Shown here piece after piece: positions 51,435-59,886 of a stretch of DNA of 64,000 nucleotides; the stretch's first letter is position 1, and each line of letters starts with the position of its first letter. The notes below the pieces were generated by a model that ran no database searches, was not told the DNA's origin, and was given only the letters and a program-made list of their open reading frames with translations. The stretch is from Vulcanimicrobiota bacterium (GTDB lineage Bacteria > Vulcanimicrobiota > Vulcanimicrobiia > Vulcanimicrobiales > Vulcanimicrobiaceae): contig JAAXCX010000001.1 of assembly GCA_013036105.1 (NCBI GenBank), positions 124,001 through 188,000 of the forward strand. The letters run 5' to 3'. Made by a program: the position numbers and the translations under genes.

Positions 51435-52352
51435 ATGCCTCTTGTAGCTGCAGCTCCGCCCGTGGTGGTGACGCCTCCCGGCGGTTTCGATTACGTGACG
51501 GTGGATTCGCTGCACCGTCGGGTCTATGCGGCGCACGGCGCGGTTCTGCTGATCGTCGATGCGGATACTGGCGCGGTTACGGGCACGGTGCAGCTTGGCG
51601 GCTCGGCTGGCTCCGCTCCGAATGCTTCCACGGGTCATGTGTACACCGGCAACGGCGACGCGAAGGCGATGTCCGAAGTCGACCCGGCGACGCTGAAAGA
51701 AGTGGCGCGCGTTGCGGTGGGCGGTCCGGTCGATGCTATCGCTTACGACGCGCAGCTCGGTCGGATCTTCGGCGACGAAGACGACGGCACGCGCATTTTC
51801 GTGATCGATTCCAAGACGTTCAAGCAGATCGGCACGGTCACGATTCCGGGCCATAAGCCGGAGTATTTGCAGATCAATCCCGCGACCCACGAGATCTATC
51901 AGAACATCGATAGCGACAGCGAGATCGCCGTCATCGACGGGCAGCGAATGCAGCTGACGCGCGTTATTCCGACGCCGGAGATCAAGCACAACCATCCGCT
52001 GCAGTACGACGCGCCGTACAATATGCTGCTGGTAGCCGGCTCGAATAACAAAATGTCGGGATATTCGACCGCGGGCAAGCTTTTGTGGACGATCGATTAT
52101 CCGTCGCGTGTCGACCAATGCGATCTCGACGTCACACGGCAGATGATGGCTTGCGCGGGCAATGGTATTACGCTGCTCAAAATCAATCAGAACGGCCCGG
52201 CGCAGATCGTCGCGACGTTGCCGATGACGCCCGGTCCGCACACGGTCGCGATCGACCCGAAAACGGGCGATATATGGGTGGTATGGGGAACGCGACCTAC
52301 CGCAACGGCGCCCGCAACCGCTTTTGTGCAGAAGTTCGTGTACCAGCCTTAA
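51435..52352 (+). CDS. YVTN/YncE-like beta-propeller protein
   Basis: The 305-residue protein is composed of repeated four-strand blades (RRVYAAHGAVLLIVDADTG, GRIFGDEDDGTRIFVIDS, HEIYQNIDSDSEIAVIDG), the pattern of YncE-like propellers. AGAAGGAG lies six bases before the ATG. There is only a weakly hydrophobic N-terminus, so location is unclear. Function unknown. Its last 56 bp overlap the convergent HNH nuclease gene. Confidence 0.8.
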   Translation: MPLVAAAPPVVVTPPGGFDYVTVDSLHRRVYAAHGAVLLIVDADTGAVTGTVQLGGSAGSAPNASTGHVYTGNGDAKAMSEVDPATLKEVARVAVGGPVDAIAYDAQLGRIFGDEDDGTRIFVIDSKTFKQIGTVTIPGHKPEYLQINPATHEIYQNIDSDSEIAVIDGQRMQLTRVIPTPEIKHNHPLQYDAPYNMLLVAGSNNKMSGYSTAGKLLWTIDYPSRVDQCDLDVTRQMMACAGNGITLLKINQNGPAQIVATLPMTPGPHTVAIDPKTGDIWVVWGTRPTATAPATAFVQKFVYQP

Positions 52353-52818
52353 ACGGAGCGCGCCAACGGGGCAAGATCAGCGGCGAGAAGTGAACTCCGT
52401 CGATTCCCTTGATGTACCGCGCACGCCGAAGCGCGCGTCCGTTCCCCTTATTGGCGTTGCCAAAGGTTTCGGTGAGCGAATGATGATTCGGACAGAGAAG
52501 GCGCAGGTTCTCGGGCCGATTGTTTCGGGCGTTCCCATCTATGTGGTCGACGTGTAGAGGAACGCGGCCCGTTCTTGGGTTCCGTTCGCCCCATCCGCAG
52601 ATGCTGCAAGCGTAGCCGTTCGATTCCAGGAGGTACCGGCGGACCCGGTGCGTTGGGCCGTCGAAGTTGCTCCTCGATCCTTCGATTTCGCCGGATTTCC
52701 ATTTCCGCACATACTCTGCATAGAGAAAGTCGAACTGGCATCGCTGCGAACAGTAGTACGAAGCGTTGCGTTTGACTTTGTTGTTGCATGTATCTCGTTT
52801 GCATACAGATCTTTTCAT
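52297..52818 (-). CDS. HNH endonuclease
   Basis: The 173-residue protein has an N-terminal zinc-knuckle-like set of Cys (6, 11, 23, 27) and an HNH domain: C71-x2-C74, HVDHIDGNARNNRPENLRLLC with His89, Asp91, His92 and Asn104, then CPNHHS. All HNH catalytic and zinc residues appear present. ATG 52818 was chosen over the frame's earlier ATG. It may be a homing-type or restriction nuclease and lies by a tRNA and a restriction-modification pair. Confidence 0.85.
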   Translation of the reverse strand: MKRSVCKRDTCNNKVKRNASYYCSQRCQFDFLYAEYVRKWKSGEIEGSRSNFDGPTHRVRRYLLESNGYACSICGWGERNPRTGRVPLHVDHIDGNARNNRPENLRLLCPNHHSLTETFGNANKGNGRALRRARYIKGIDGVHFSPLILPRWRAPFKAGTRTSAQKRLRAPLR

Positions 52819-52861
52819 GGGCCTATCGTAGTGCCCGAGAGTGCCATACGCATGGCACAAT

Positions 52862-52894
52862 AAAAAAAACGCAACACAGATCGTGTTGCGTTTT
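52862..52894. terminator. bidirectional terminator after tRNA-Thr
   Basis: An 8-bp stem CGCAACAC / GTGTTGCG with loop AGATC is flanked by eight A on the left and four T on the right. Read on the minus strand it gives a stem followed by eight U, six bases after the tRNA 3' end. Confidence 0.9.
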
Positions 52895-52899
52895 CCACA

Positions 52900-52975
52900 T
52901 GGAGCCGACGGCCGGACTCGAACCGGCGGCCTATAGTTTACGAAACTATTGCTCCACCAACTGAGCTACGTCGGC
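52900..52975 (-). tRNA. tRNA-Thr (anticodon CGT)
   Basis: The minus strand reads GCCGACG (acceptor), GTAGCTCAGTTGGTGGAGC (D region), ATAGT-TTCGTAA-ACTAT (anticodon arm, CGT), AGGCC, CCGGTTCGAACCCGG-type T arm, CGTCGGC, T discriminator, and CCA encoded. Seven acceptor pairs and five anticodon pairs are all matched. 76 nt long. Confidence 0.97.
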
Positions 52976-53089
52976 ACGGCCGAGTCTCGTTCTACCTTGC
53001 GACCAACGGCCCTGCGGCTCGCAAAGTTTCGGCAGACGCCCGGCGCAGAGTGACAGGCAGCTGGCACCCTGCCCGGCAATAATCGCGCC

Positions 53090-53905
53090 ATGGCCGTCGC
53101 AGTCGAGGAGATCGCCTCCGCAGCGCTCTCCCCGCCGTTAAAATGGGCCGGCGGGAAGCGCTGGCTCGTCCCGCATTTGCTCGAAACGTGGGCCGGACAC
53201 CGCGAGCGCCGGCACGTCGAGCCGTTTGCCGGCGGGATGGCGGTCACACTCGGACTGCTGCCGCGCCGCGCGCTCCTGGGCGACGTCAACCCGCACCTGA
53301 TTTCATTCTATCGCTGGCTGCAGCGCGGCTTGGATCTGCGCGCCGCCGGCGTCTCGCTGAAAAACGACCGCGCGATCTACGCGCACAACCGCGCCCGGTT
53401 CAACGAGTTGATCCGCAAAGGCGAAGGCGAAACGGCCGAGGCCGCCGCGCTCTTTTATTATCTCAACCGCACCGGCTACAACGGACTCTGCCGCTTCAAC
53501 GCGCGCGGCTTTTTCAACGTCCCCTTTGGCCGCTACAAGCACGTCGAATGCACGAAAGACTTTCTCCCCTATCGCGCCACGCTTTCGCGCTATGAGATCG
53601 TCCAGGGCGATTTTGAAGCGATCGATATCCGCGACGACGATTTCATCTACGCCGATCCGCCCTACGATGTGGAATTCACATCGTACGCCGCGGGCGGCTT
53701 CACATGGGCCGACCAGCGAAGGCTCGCCAAACGACTTGCGGCTCACCCCGGTCCGGTGATTGCTTCAAACCAGGCAACAAAGCGCGTTCTGCGCCTCTAC
53801 CGCGAGCTGGGATTTGACGTGAAGATCCTCGATGCGCCGCGCCGGATCAGTTGCGACGGCAACCGCGACGACGCGCGCGAGATGCTGGCGATGCGTAACG
53901 TCTGA
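53090..53905 (+). CDS. DNA adenine methylase (Dam/D12 class)
   Basis: The 271-residue N6-adenine methyltransferase has PPLKWAGGKRWLVPHL (SAM-side start motif), EPFAGGMAVTL (motif I) and the catalytic DPPY (residues 189-192) in FIYADPPYDVEF. LYYLNRTGYNGLCRFN is typical of the alpha-class Dam-like group that includes DpnM and MboI-type enzymes. Its TGA overlaps by one base the ATG of a PD-(D/E)XK-like nuclease, so it is probably the modification half of a type II system. Confidence 0.93.
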   Translation: MAVAVEEIASAALSPPLKWAGGKRWLVPHLLETWAGHRERRHVEPFAGGMAVTLGLLPRRALLGDVNPHLISFYRWLQRGLDLRAAGVSLKNDRAIYAHNRARFNELIRKGEGETAEAAALFYYLNRTGYNGLCRFNARGFFNVPFGRYKHVECTKDFLPYRATLSRYEIVQGDFEAIDIRDDDFIYADPPYDVEFTSYAAGGFTWADQRRLAKRLAAHPGPVIASNQATKRVLRLYRELGFDVKILDAPRRISCDGNRDDAREMLAMRNV

Positions 53906-54342
53906 TGCTTTTCCCGGGCAGCGTCGGCACGAAGACCGGTTCCACGCTCGAAGCGGGCGTCGAAGCCGTGCTGCTCAACAACAGTTACGCCGTCGAAAAA
54001 CAGGTCATCGTCGGTACCAAACCGGGCGGCGGAAAACACCGGGCCGATTTGGTCGGCATGCGCCCAAACGGAACCCGTTTTCTTGTCTCGTTGAAGTGGC
54101 AGCAGACCGCCGGCAGCGCCGAAGAAAAAGTGCCGTACGAAGTGATCAAACTCTTGCACGCGCTTCGCGAGAATCCGAGCTACGATAAAGCGTACATCGT
54201 TATCGGCGGAAGCGGCTTCACTTCAGGACTGGTGGCGTTCTATCTCTCCGAAGAGTTCCGGTCGTACATTCGCGAGTCGGAAAAAATCGAAATCCTGACA
54301 CTCAATGACGTCATGGCCCGCGCCAACAAAGGCGCGCTCTAG
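53905..54342 (+). CDS. PD-(D/E)XK-like nuclease, probable restriction enzyme
   Basis: The 145-residue protein contains GGGKHRADLVG (Asp48) and FLVSLKWQQTAGSAEEKVPYEVI, where S62-L-K64 takes the place of ExK. An SxKWQ...EEKVPxE motif occurs in a set of small type II restriction endonucleases and PD-(D/E)XK-superfamily proteins. It overlaps the methylase gene by one base, as in compact restriction-modification operons. Recognition site not predictable from sequence. It ends in a four-base overlap with msrB. Confidence 0.72.
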   Translation: MLFPGSVGTKTGSTLEAGVEAVLLNNSYAVEKQVIVGTKPGGGKHRADLVGMRPNGTRFLVSLKWQQTAGSAEEKVPYEVIKLLHALRENPSYDKAYIVIGGSGFTSGLVAFYLSEEFRSYIRESEKIEILTLNDVMARANKGAL

Positions 54343-54818
54343 GCGGCTTTTCCCGGCGCGAATTTGAGCGCCAAGCCGTCGATGCAGTAGCGTTTTCCCG
54401 TGGGCGGCGGTCCGTCGTCAAAAATATGTCCGAGGTGCGAACCGCAGCGGCGGCAGTGCGCTTCGGTGCGCGGATCGGCGAGCTCGTAGTCCGCGCGCGT
54501 GCGAATCGCGTCGGGAAGCGCGGCCCAAAAACTCGGCCAGCCTTCGCCCGCATCGTATTTGGTCCTCGAAGAAAAGTTCGCGAGCCCGCATGCGGCGCAC
54601 GAATAGGTCCCCGAACGGTGCTCGTCGTTGAGCGGGCTGCTGCCCGGCGGTTCGGTCCCGTTCTCGCGCAAGATCGGATAACGCGCCGGTCCGAGCAGTT
54701 GCCGCCATTGGGCGTCGGTGTGCGTGACCGCGTAGCTTTCGCTCGCGTGCGCAGAACGCATAAGCGCCAATGCGCCGACGGCAGAAGCGATGCTGGCGGC
54801 AAACGCCGCGCGCGTCAT
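54339..54818 (-). CDS. msrB: exported methionine-R-sulfoxide reductase
   Basis: The 159-residue MsrB has an N-terminal signal or Tat-like segment ([20 protein letters not shown]). The zinc pairs are CAACG and [25 protein letters not shown] carries the catalytic Cys, and the GEGWPSFW strand is intact. It reduces the R form of oxidised methionine in proteins. ATG 54818 overlaps the msrA stop (ATGA). The first start at 54833 is less likely. Confidence 0.92.
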   Translation of the reverse strand: MTRAAFAASIASAVGALALMRSAHASESYAVTHTDAQWRQLLGPARYPILRENGTEPPGSSPLNDEHRSGTYSCAACGLANFSSRTKYDAGEGWPSFWAALPDAIRTRADYELADPRTEAHCRRCGSHLGHIFDDGPPPTGKRYCIDGLALKFAPGKAA

Positions 54819-55291
54819 AGTGCTATGTGGCATGCGACACCATTTCTTTCGAAGTAGCGCTGATGATACTCTTCGGCCGGATAAAATTCACCCGCAGCCA
54901 CGATTTCGGTAACGATGGGCTTGGATTGATTGCCTTGCTCGCGCGACCGCGACGCAGCGGCGAGTTTCTGCTGTTCGTCGCCGTGCGTGAAAATCGCAGA
55001 GCGGTATTGCGTTCCGATGTCGGGCCCTTGGCGGTTGGCCGTCGTCGGATCGTGGATCTTCCAGAACGCGTCGAGCAGCGCATCGTACGAAATCTGTTGC
55101 GGATCGTAGAGAATCTCCACGGCCTCAGCGTGTCCGGTGCGCCCGGTGCAGACGTCTTGATAACTCGGCGCGACGGTGTGTCCGCCCGTGTATCCGCTCG
55201 TGACTTCCAGCACGCCCGGAAGCTGCCGGAAAGCCGCTTCGACACCCCAGAAGCATCCGGCCGCGAAGGTCGCTGTTTGGTTGCTCATCAT
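54815..55291 (-). CDS. msrA: methionine-S-sulfoxide reductase
   Basis: The 158-residue MsrA has catalytic Cys in [13 protein letters not shown], plus [48 protein letters not shown] and the YHQRYF end. It lacks an obvious signal peptide, whereas the coupled msrB seems exported, so the pair may act in different compartments or the start of msrA may be mis-set. The MsrA/B operon repairs oxidised methionine. Confidence 0.95.
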   Translation of the reverse strand: MMSNQTATFAAGCFWGVEAAFRQLPGVLEVTSGYTGGHTVAPSYQDVCTGRTGHAEAVEILYDPQQISYDALLDAFWKIHDPTTANRQGPDIGTQYRSAIFTHGDEQQKLAAASRSREQGNQSKPIVTEIVAAGEFYPAEEYHQRYFERNGVACHIAL

Positions 55292-55322
55292 TGACTAGAA
55301 CGTCTCGGGGCCGCCGTTAGAT

Positions 55323-56807
55323 TCACCAGGGGTGCGCCGCCAGGGCCTCCCACTGATACGGCTGAGTCCCGTCCCAGGCGAAGAAACACTCGCCGATCGC
55401 GCCGACTTCCTTACTGACCTCGAGCGAGGCGGTGATCTCGTCGGCGGGCGGATAGCCGTTGCGTCCCTCCGCCGTCGTTTGGCCGCCGATACTTACCGGC
55501 AGACGGCGCCCGCTGAGCGCTATCAGTTTTGCGTAGGACGCGCTCAGCAGCACCTTCACTTGTGCCGCTGTGGTCGGCGTGCGCCGCATCATGCGCCAGT
55601 ACGCCATCGGCTGCAGCACGTCGCTGGACTGTGCGATTTGGCGGTACGGATATTTCGCGAGATCCAGATGCTCCAGGTAAGGATCCTCAACCGTGGAGAC
55701 CAGCAAATATTTCGGCCCCAGCGCTTCGCGCAGATGCTGCATGTATAACCACAGCGCATTTAACTTTTGCGGGTCGCCGCCCATGAATTCGTCGCCGCGT
55801 TCCAAGTCGACGGCCAGTCCGGTCAGGGGCGTACCTTTGGCCGTGCGGTAGTAAGCGGTGCGCACGCTCGCTTGGAGATCTTCAAACGTCGTGTCGCGCG
55901 GAACCGTCCACCCGATCGTGCCAATGCCGTGCGCCGCCAAGCCGTCGATGATCGCATCGATGGTGCTCTTCGCTTCGGGCGTGATCTCCCAATACGCGCC
56001 GTACGCCGTGCGCAGTTCGACGTAGTGCAAACCGGCGCGCACGGCTTGGTCGACCATGGCTTGCGGATCGAGATGTTTGTAGTACAGCGGATCGAGCGGA
56101 TTCGTTGTAAAGAAAAGCCACATCCCTTTTCCCGAAGCCGCCGAGATCGACGTAGCCGGCGCTGCAGCCGGCGTAACAGCCGCAGCCGTTTTCACCGGCG
56201 GATAGCCGCTCCGGTAGAGCAGATAGCTGTACCGTGCGCCCGGTTCGACCGTCGTGTCGCGAAACGACGAGCTCGGCCCGGCGATGACGCTCATGATCGC
56301 GCGCCTTCCCAAACTGTCGATGCGCACCACGCGGGCCAGGACGTTCTCTTGCGGAAACCAGCCGACTTCGATCGCATGCGGACCGAGCGCTTGCGCGACA
56401 ACGCGCGATCCGGTCCACGTGCGCGTATCGGTCGTCACCGTTACGCTGCCGAGCTTCGGCGTATTCGAACGCACGACGATCTTCAGCGGTCCGTTGCGAT
56501 GCGTTTTGAGAATGGCCGCGGGCTGGCCAAACCGCAGGCGCGTCTGCCACTGCACGTACCCGTCGCGCGAGAGCCAATCCAGGTCGCTGCCCGTCATGAT
56601 GCGGGTCGGTCTGCCCTGCGCGTCGAGAAAACGCGCCACCAGCAGCCAGCGAGCATTTCCGTCGGGATCGAATCCGAGCGGACGCGAGACGATCGTGAGT
56701 TTAGCGGCCGGCTTCCCGTAATAGACCAAGCCCGCCGGCATCGGCGGCGGCGCCGGAGTTGCTTGCGCGAGCAGCGCGCCCAGGAGCAGCGGAAGTGCGG
56801 CTGTCAT
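55323..56807 (-). CDS. exported TIM-barrel-like protein of unknown function
   Basis: From ATG 56807 the 494-residue protein has a signal peptide (ALPLLLGALLAQATPAPPP), a beta-sandwich-like N-terminal half, and a C-terminal half with barrel features: GLHYVELRTAYGAYWEI, GTIGWTVPRDTTFED, TGLAVDLERGDEF, LLVSTVEDPYLE, QPMAYWR and ECFFAWDGTQPYQW. The order of acidic strand ends suggests a glycoside-hydrolase-like clan, but no family is certain. The earlier in-frame ATG at 56849 lies inside the terminator of the TonB receptor gene, so it was not chosen. Confidence 0.65.
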   Translation of the reverse strand: MTAALPLLLGALLAQATPAPPPMPAGLVYYGKPAAKLTIVSRPLGFDPDGNARWLLVARFLDAQGRPTRIMTGSDLDWLSRDGYVQWQTRLRFGQPAAILKTHRNGPLKIVVRSNTPKLGSVTVTTDTRTWTGSRVVAQALGPHAIEVGWFPQENVLARVVRIDSLGRRAIMSVIAGPSSSFRDTTVEPGARYSYLLYRSGYPPVKTAAAVTPAAAPATSISAASGKGMWLFFTTNPLDPLYYKHLDPQAMVDQAVRAGLHYVELRTAYGAYWEITPEAKSTIDAIIDGLAAHGIGTIGWTVPRDTTFEDLQASVRTAYYRTAKGTPLTGLAVDLERGDEFMGGDPQKLNALWLYMQHLREALGPKYLLVSTVEDPYLEHLDLAKYPYRQIAQSSDVLQPMAYWRMMRRTPTTAAQVKVLLSASYAKLIALSGRRLPVSIGGQTTAEGRNGYPPADEITASLEVSKEVGAIGECFFAWDGTQPYQWEALAAHPW

Positions 56808-56822
56808 GCGTGGTGTTTTCGA

Positions 56823-56857
56823 CAAAAGAAAGGGGCGATGCTTTCGCACCGCCCCCG
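56823..56857 (-). terminator. Rho-independent terminator after the TonB receptor gene
   Basis: On the minus strand GGGGCGGTGC-GAAA-GCATCGCCCC is a 10-bp stem with one G-U pair and a GAAA tetraloop, followed by TTTCTTTTG. It lies 21 bp after the receptor stop. Confidence 0.85.
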
Positions 56858-56876
56858 AGCTTCTGCCGCTTCCGGC

Positions 56877-59741
56877 TTACGGAATGCGCTTGACGAAGAA
56901 CAGCTCGAACTGCTGCGCAGTCTGCGAGTAGTCTTGGTACGTGCGGTACGGTCCGGGCGACAAGGCCGGCGAGTTGGGCCAGAATGGACCGCAGCCCGTG
57001 TAAAGCGACGGCGTGCTTCCGAGCTGCGTCGCCGTACATTCGCCGGTCGGGTCATGCGTTTGGTTGAACAGATTCAGGACTTGCAGACCAAGCGTGAAGT
57101 CGTGGGAGGGCCCGAGGTGCACGAGCGCGCTCGTGTTGACCACCCAGTATCCTTGCGTTCTGGTCTCCGATTGTCCGATCTGCGGCGCTTGCACCTGTCC
57201 GTGGAACGTGTTGAGGCAGGTGTTCGCGCTGCTCGTGATACCGATCGTACAGATCGTCTGCACGCCGATATTCGAGTACGAGGGTCCCTGATAATAGATG
57301 AGCGGAATCAAGTGGAAGTTGTTATAGTGCACATCCGCCGTGAGCGTGCCGCTCCAGAGCGGGTCGAACGCCGAGCGGATCAGGTTTCCGCGCGTGACTA
57401 TCGGCGTCGGCAACGGCGCGACGTTATATGAAGACGCCAGTGACGACGTAATCGACGTCCAGAAGTTGTCGTACGTTCCGCTGAGCCACCACGACACGCC
57501 GATCGGTCGCGGGTCGACATGGTTGACTCCGAGCTCGAAGCCGAACGCCTGCCGGATACCGCCGTTCTGCGGCACTTGCGCGCCGAACGTGATTGGCAGC
57601 ACTCCGTCGGCGCTCGTTTGCGGCCGGTAGAGATAGAACGTGTTGGTCGCTTTGTTCATCCACGGTCCGAACTTCAGCGACGTGTTTGCATCGAACTGAT
57701 GCTCCCACTGAAGATCGGCGCTGTGGATACGCGTCGGATCGGCTGCGAAGCCATTCGCTGACGGGTTATACGGCGTGGCCGGCGGCGAGGTTGCGGAGCC
57801 GCCATTGAGGGCGTTGGGCGGAACGATTCGATAGACGTACCCGCTGCCGACGAATGTCGTGGAATCCGTGTACGATCCTCGGATGACGTCATTGGGTCCC
57901 ATCGTGTACGTCGCCGAGAAGGTCGGGTTCAAGATTCCGACCTGGAGCGGGCCGCCCGGATAATCGTAGTACATCCGCTGGTAACGCAAGCCGGGCTGAA
58001 CCAGCCATCTGTTGTTGCGCAGTGAGAGATCGACATACGCGTTTGGAACGTGAGTCGGGTAGTTCGAGATGAAGTTGTTCGCCGGATACGATCCGTTGAG
58101 ATTGAAGAAAAACGTGTAGTAATAATTGTAGAGGTTGATATCGTATTCTTGGCCGATTCCGGCTTTGATCGTCGTGTTGGCGTTCACGGCGTCGGTGTAA
58201 TCGAGCGACGCCAGCCACATATTCGAGCGCCGGTCTCCGTAGAATCCGGTGCTCAGCCAGTTGGCTTGCTGCAAACATGCTCTGCCGCCGAGGCCCGGAC
58301 CGGCAGCTGCGACCGGCGTGCCCGGCAGATACGGCTCGAGTGGGCAGTTCGCGCTCACGCGGAAGTCAGGCGTGTTTTCTTGCGGCAAGTTTGCATCGAC
58401 GATCGGTTGATCGAAGATGTACTGGTTGAAATTCTCGGCAACCCGGAAGCTGAAGAACGAGTGATCGTTGATGATGTGGTTCCATTGAAGCTTGCCGATA
58501 CCCGAGTAGTGGTGCCAAATGTTGCCGTTGTTGTTTGCCGCGGTTCCGAAGTACAGGCCCTCGGGGCAAGGTTGCCCGTTCGGGGCCGTTCCGCCGGTCG
58601 CGCCCGTGTACGTCACGGTTGACGACACATAGCCGGGACATGGAACCGCCGTTACCGGAGGCGCTTCACCCGGCGCGCGCGCCATCAGGTAGTTGAACAT
58701 GAAATCGCCGATGCCGTTTTGCACCAGGAATTGGAAGTCGTCTTTGCTGTTGGGCCGGTAGTGGAAATTCCCGACGATGTCGGTCGTCTTCACCGGGCCC
58801 GGACCGTTTAAGCCTTCGATCAGGACGGCCGGATAGGTCAGGCCGGAGCTGTAGTAGTTCAGCTGATCGGTCTTGTCGATCGCGCCGTACCACGAGAAGC
58901 GCCGGTTCGGAGTGGCTCCGCCGAACTCTGCGGTCAGTTGAGAGTTCTGGCCGTACAGATTCATGCCGAACGAGACCTGGCCGAACGCCGGATATGTGCC
59001 CGACTTCACGACCGTGTTGATGATTCCCAGACCGTTCGCGGCGTCGCCTGCGGAGAGTCCGCCGGTGTAGACTTCGACGTTGGCGATGCCGACGTTTGAG
59101 AGGTTCGTCGTGAAGAAGCCGGTGATGCGCTCCTTGATCGGAATCCCATCGAACTCATAACCGATATCCGTGATGTTGCCGCCGTGAATGCGCGGCTGTG
59201 CGGGAAAGCCGGTCGACGTGACGCCCGGCACGCCTTGCACGTACTGGTACAGTGTTTTGTGCAGGTCGTTTCCCAGCGAAAGCGCGTTCAGCTGCGCTCC
59301 CGAGACGTTGTAAACGTCTGACGTGACGTTCGGCTGCACGAGATTGCCCGCGGCCCGTGAGGTGACGGACGCAATCGTGCGCAACGCGTTCGTCATCGTC
59401 TCGTTGAGCGAAACGGTCTGTCCTTGCTGAACCGTAACGCCGGGTATGACGATGGGTGCGTAACCGTTGATTTGATACGTGACGGTGTACGTGTCCGGAA
59501 AAAGTGCTTGGAGCGTGTAGAACCCGCGCGAGTCCGTCTTCGTCCGCGCCGTCGCAGCCGGTGAAGCCGCCGTGACGTCGACGTTGGCGATCGGTGCGCC
59601 GGTGGCAGTGTTCGTGACCGTACCGACGATGGCGCCCGTGTTGGCCGCCAGGGCAGGTACCGGAATGGCGAAGCTTCCAACGAGGATAGCCGCGGCTATT
59701 GCCGCAGCCGTGCACCGCCACAGGTGTCGTATATGTGTCAT
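56877..59741 (-). CDS. TonB-dependent receptor with carboxypeptidase regulatory-like domain (Oar-like)
   Basis: The 954-residue outer-membrane protein has a signal peptide (about 33 residues) and a carboxypeptidase-D regulatory-like domain (NTGAIVGTVTNTATGAPIANV and PDTYTVTYQINGYAP). A plug domain (near residues 140-260, with LSNVGIANVEVYTGGLSAG) and a long beta barrel follow. This Oar/CarboxypepD_reg-like layout is common in Acidobacteria and Myxococcota; ligand unknown. A 15-bp palindrome lies at its promoter and a terminator follows. No periplasmic-binding partner is adjacent. Confidence 0.92.
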   Translation of the reverse strand: MTHIRHLWRCTAAAIAAAILVGSFAIPVPALAANTGAIVGTVTNTATGAPIANVDVTAASPAATARTKTDSRGFYTLQALFPDTYTVTYQINGYAPIVIPGVTVQQGQTVSLNETMTNALRTIASVTSRAAGNLVQPNVTSDVYNVSGAQLNALSLGNDLHKTLYQYVQGVPGVTSTGFPAQPRIHGGNITDIGYEFDGIPIKERITGFFTTNLSNVGIANVEVYTGGLSAGDAANGLGIINTVVKSGTYPAFGQVSFGMNLYGQNSQLTAEFGGATPNRRFSWYGAIDKTDQLNYYSSGLTYPAVLIEGLNGPGPVKTTDIVGNFHYRPNSKDDFQFLVQNGIGDFMFNYLMARAPGEAPPVTAVPCPGYVSSTVTYTGATGGTAPNGQPCPEGLYFGTAANNNGNIWHHYSGIGKLQWNHIINDHSFFSFRVAENFNQYIFDQPIVDANLPQENTPDFRVSANCPLEPYLPGTPVAAAGPGLGGRACLQQANWLSTGFYGDRRSNMWLASLDYTDAVNANTTIKAGIGQEYDINLYNYYYTFFFNLNGSYPANNFISNYPTHVPNAYVDLSLRNNRWLVQPGLRYQRMYYDYPGGPLQVGILNPTFSATYTMGPNDVIRGSYTDSTTFVGSGYVYRIVPPNALNGGSATSPPATPYNPSANGFAADPTRIHSADLQWEHQFDANTSLKFGPWMNKATNTFYLYRPQTSADGVLPITFGAQVPQNGGIRQAFGFELGVNHVDPRPIGVSWWLSGTYDNFWTSITSSLASSYNVAPLPTPIVTRGNLIRSAFDPLWSGTLTADVHYNNFHLIPLIYYQGPSYSNIGVQTICTIGITSSANTCLNTFHGQVQAPQIGQSETRTQGYWVVNTSALVHLGPSHDFTLGLQVLNLFNQTHDPTGECTATQLGSTPSLYTGCGPFWPNSPALSPGPYRTYQDYSQTAQQFELFFVKRIP

Positions 59742-59858
59742 GCGCCGCTCTCCTTGCTGGCGGCCCCGTCACGTTGCTTCGTACGCATCCCGTGACTGCT
59801 CCGCCGGCAAAATAACAAAAGAAAAGCGACCGGCGTGGTCCCACGCGCGTTCGCTGCT

Positions 59859-59886
59859 ATATTAATCCCTGGTTAAGGACCTTAAC
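59859..59886 (-). promoter_or_regulatory. promoter with overlapping palindrome upstream of the TonB receptor
   Basis: A minus-strand TAATAT (59864-59859) is a good -10 box. Just upstream, GTTAAGG-A-CCTTAAC (59872-59886) is a perfect 7-bp-arm palindrome at the -35 position, where no good -35 hexamer is seen. It also overlaps the stop of the SIS gene. Likely an activator or repressor site. Confidence 0.45.

Noticed and set aside
55767-57431. 554-residue plus-strand open frame
   Set aside because: It is antisense to the barrel-like gene and the receptor, crosses a terminator, and has an Arg-rich composition typical of a shadow frame.
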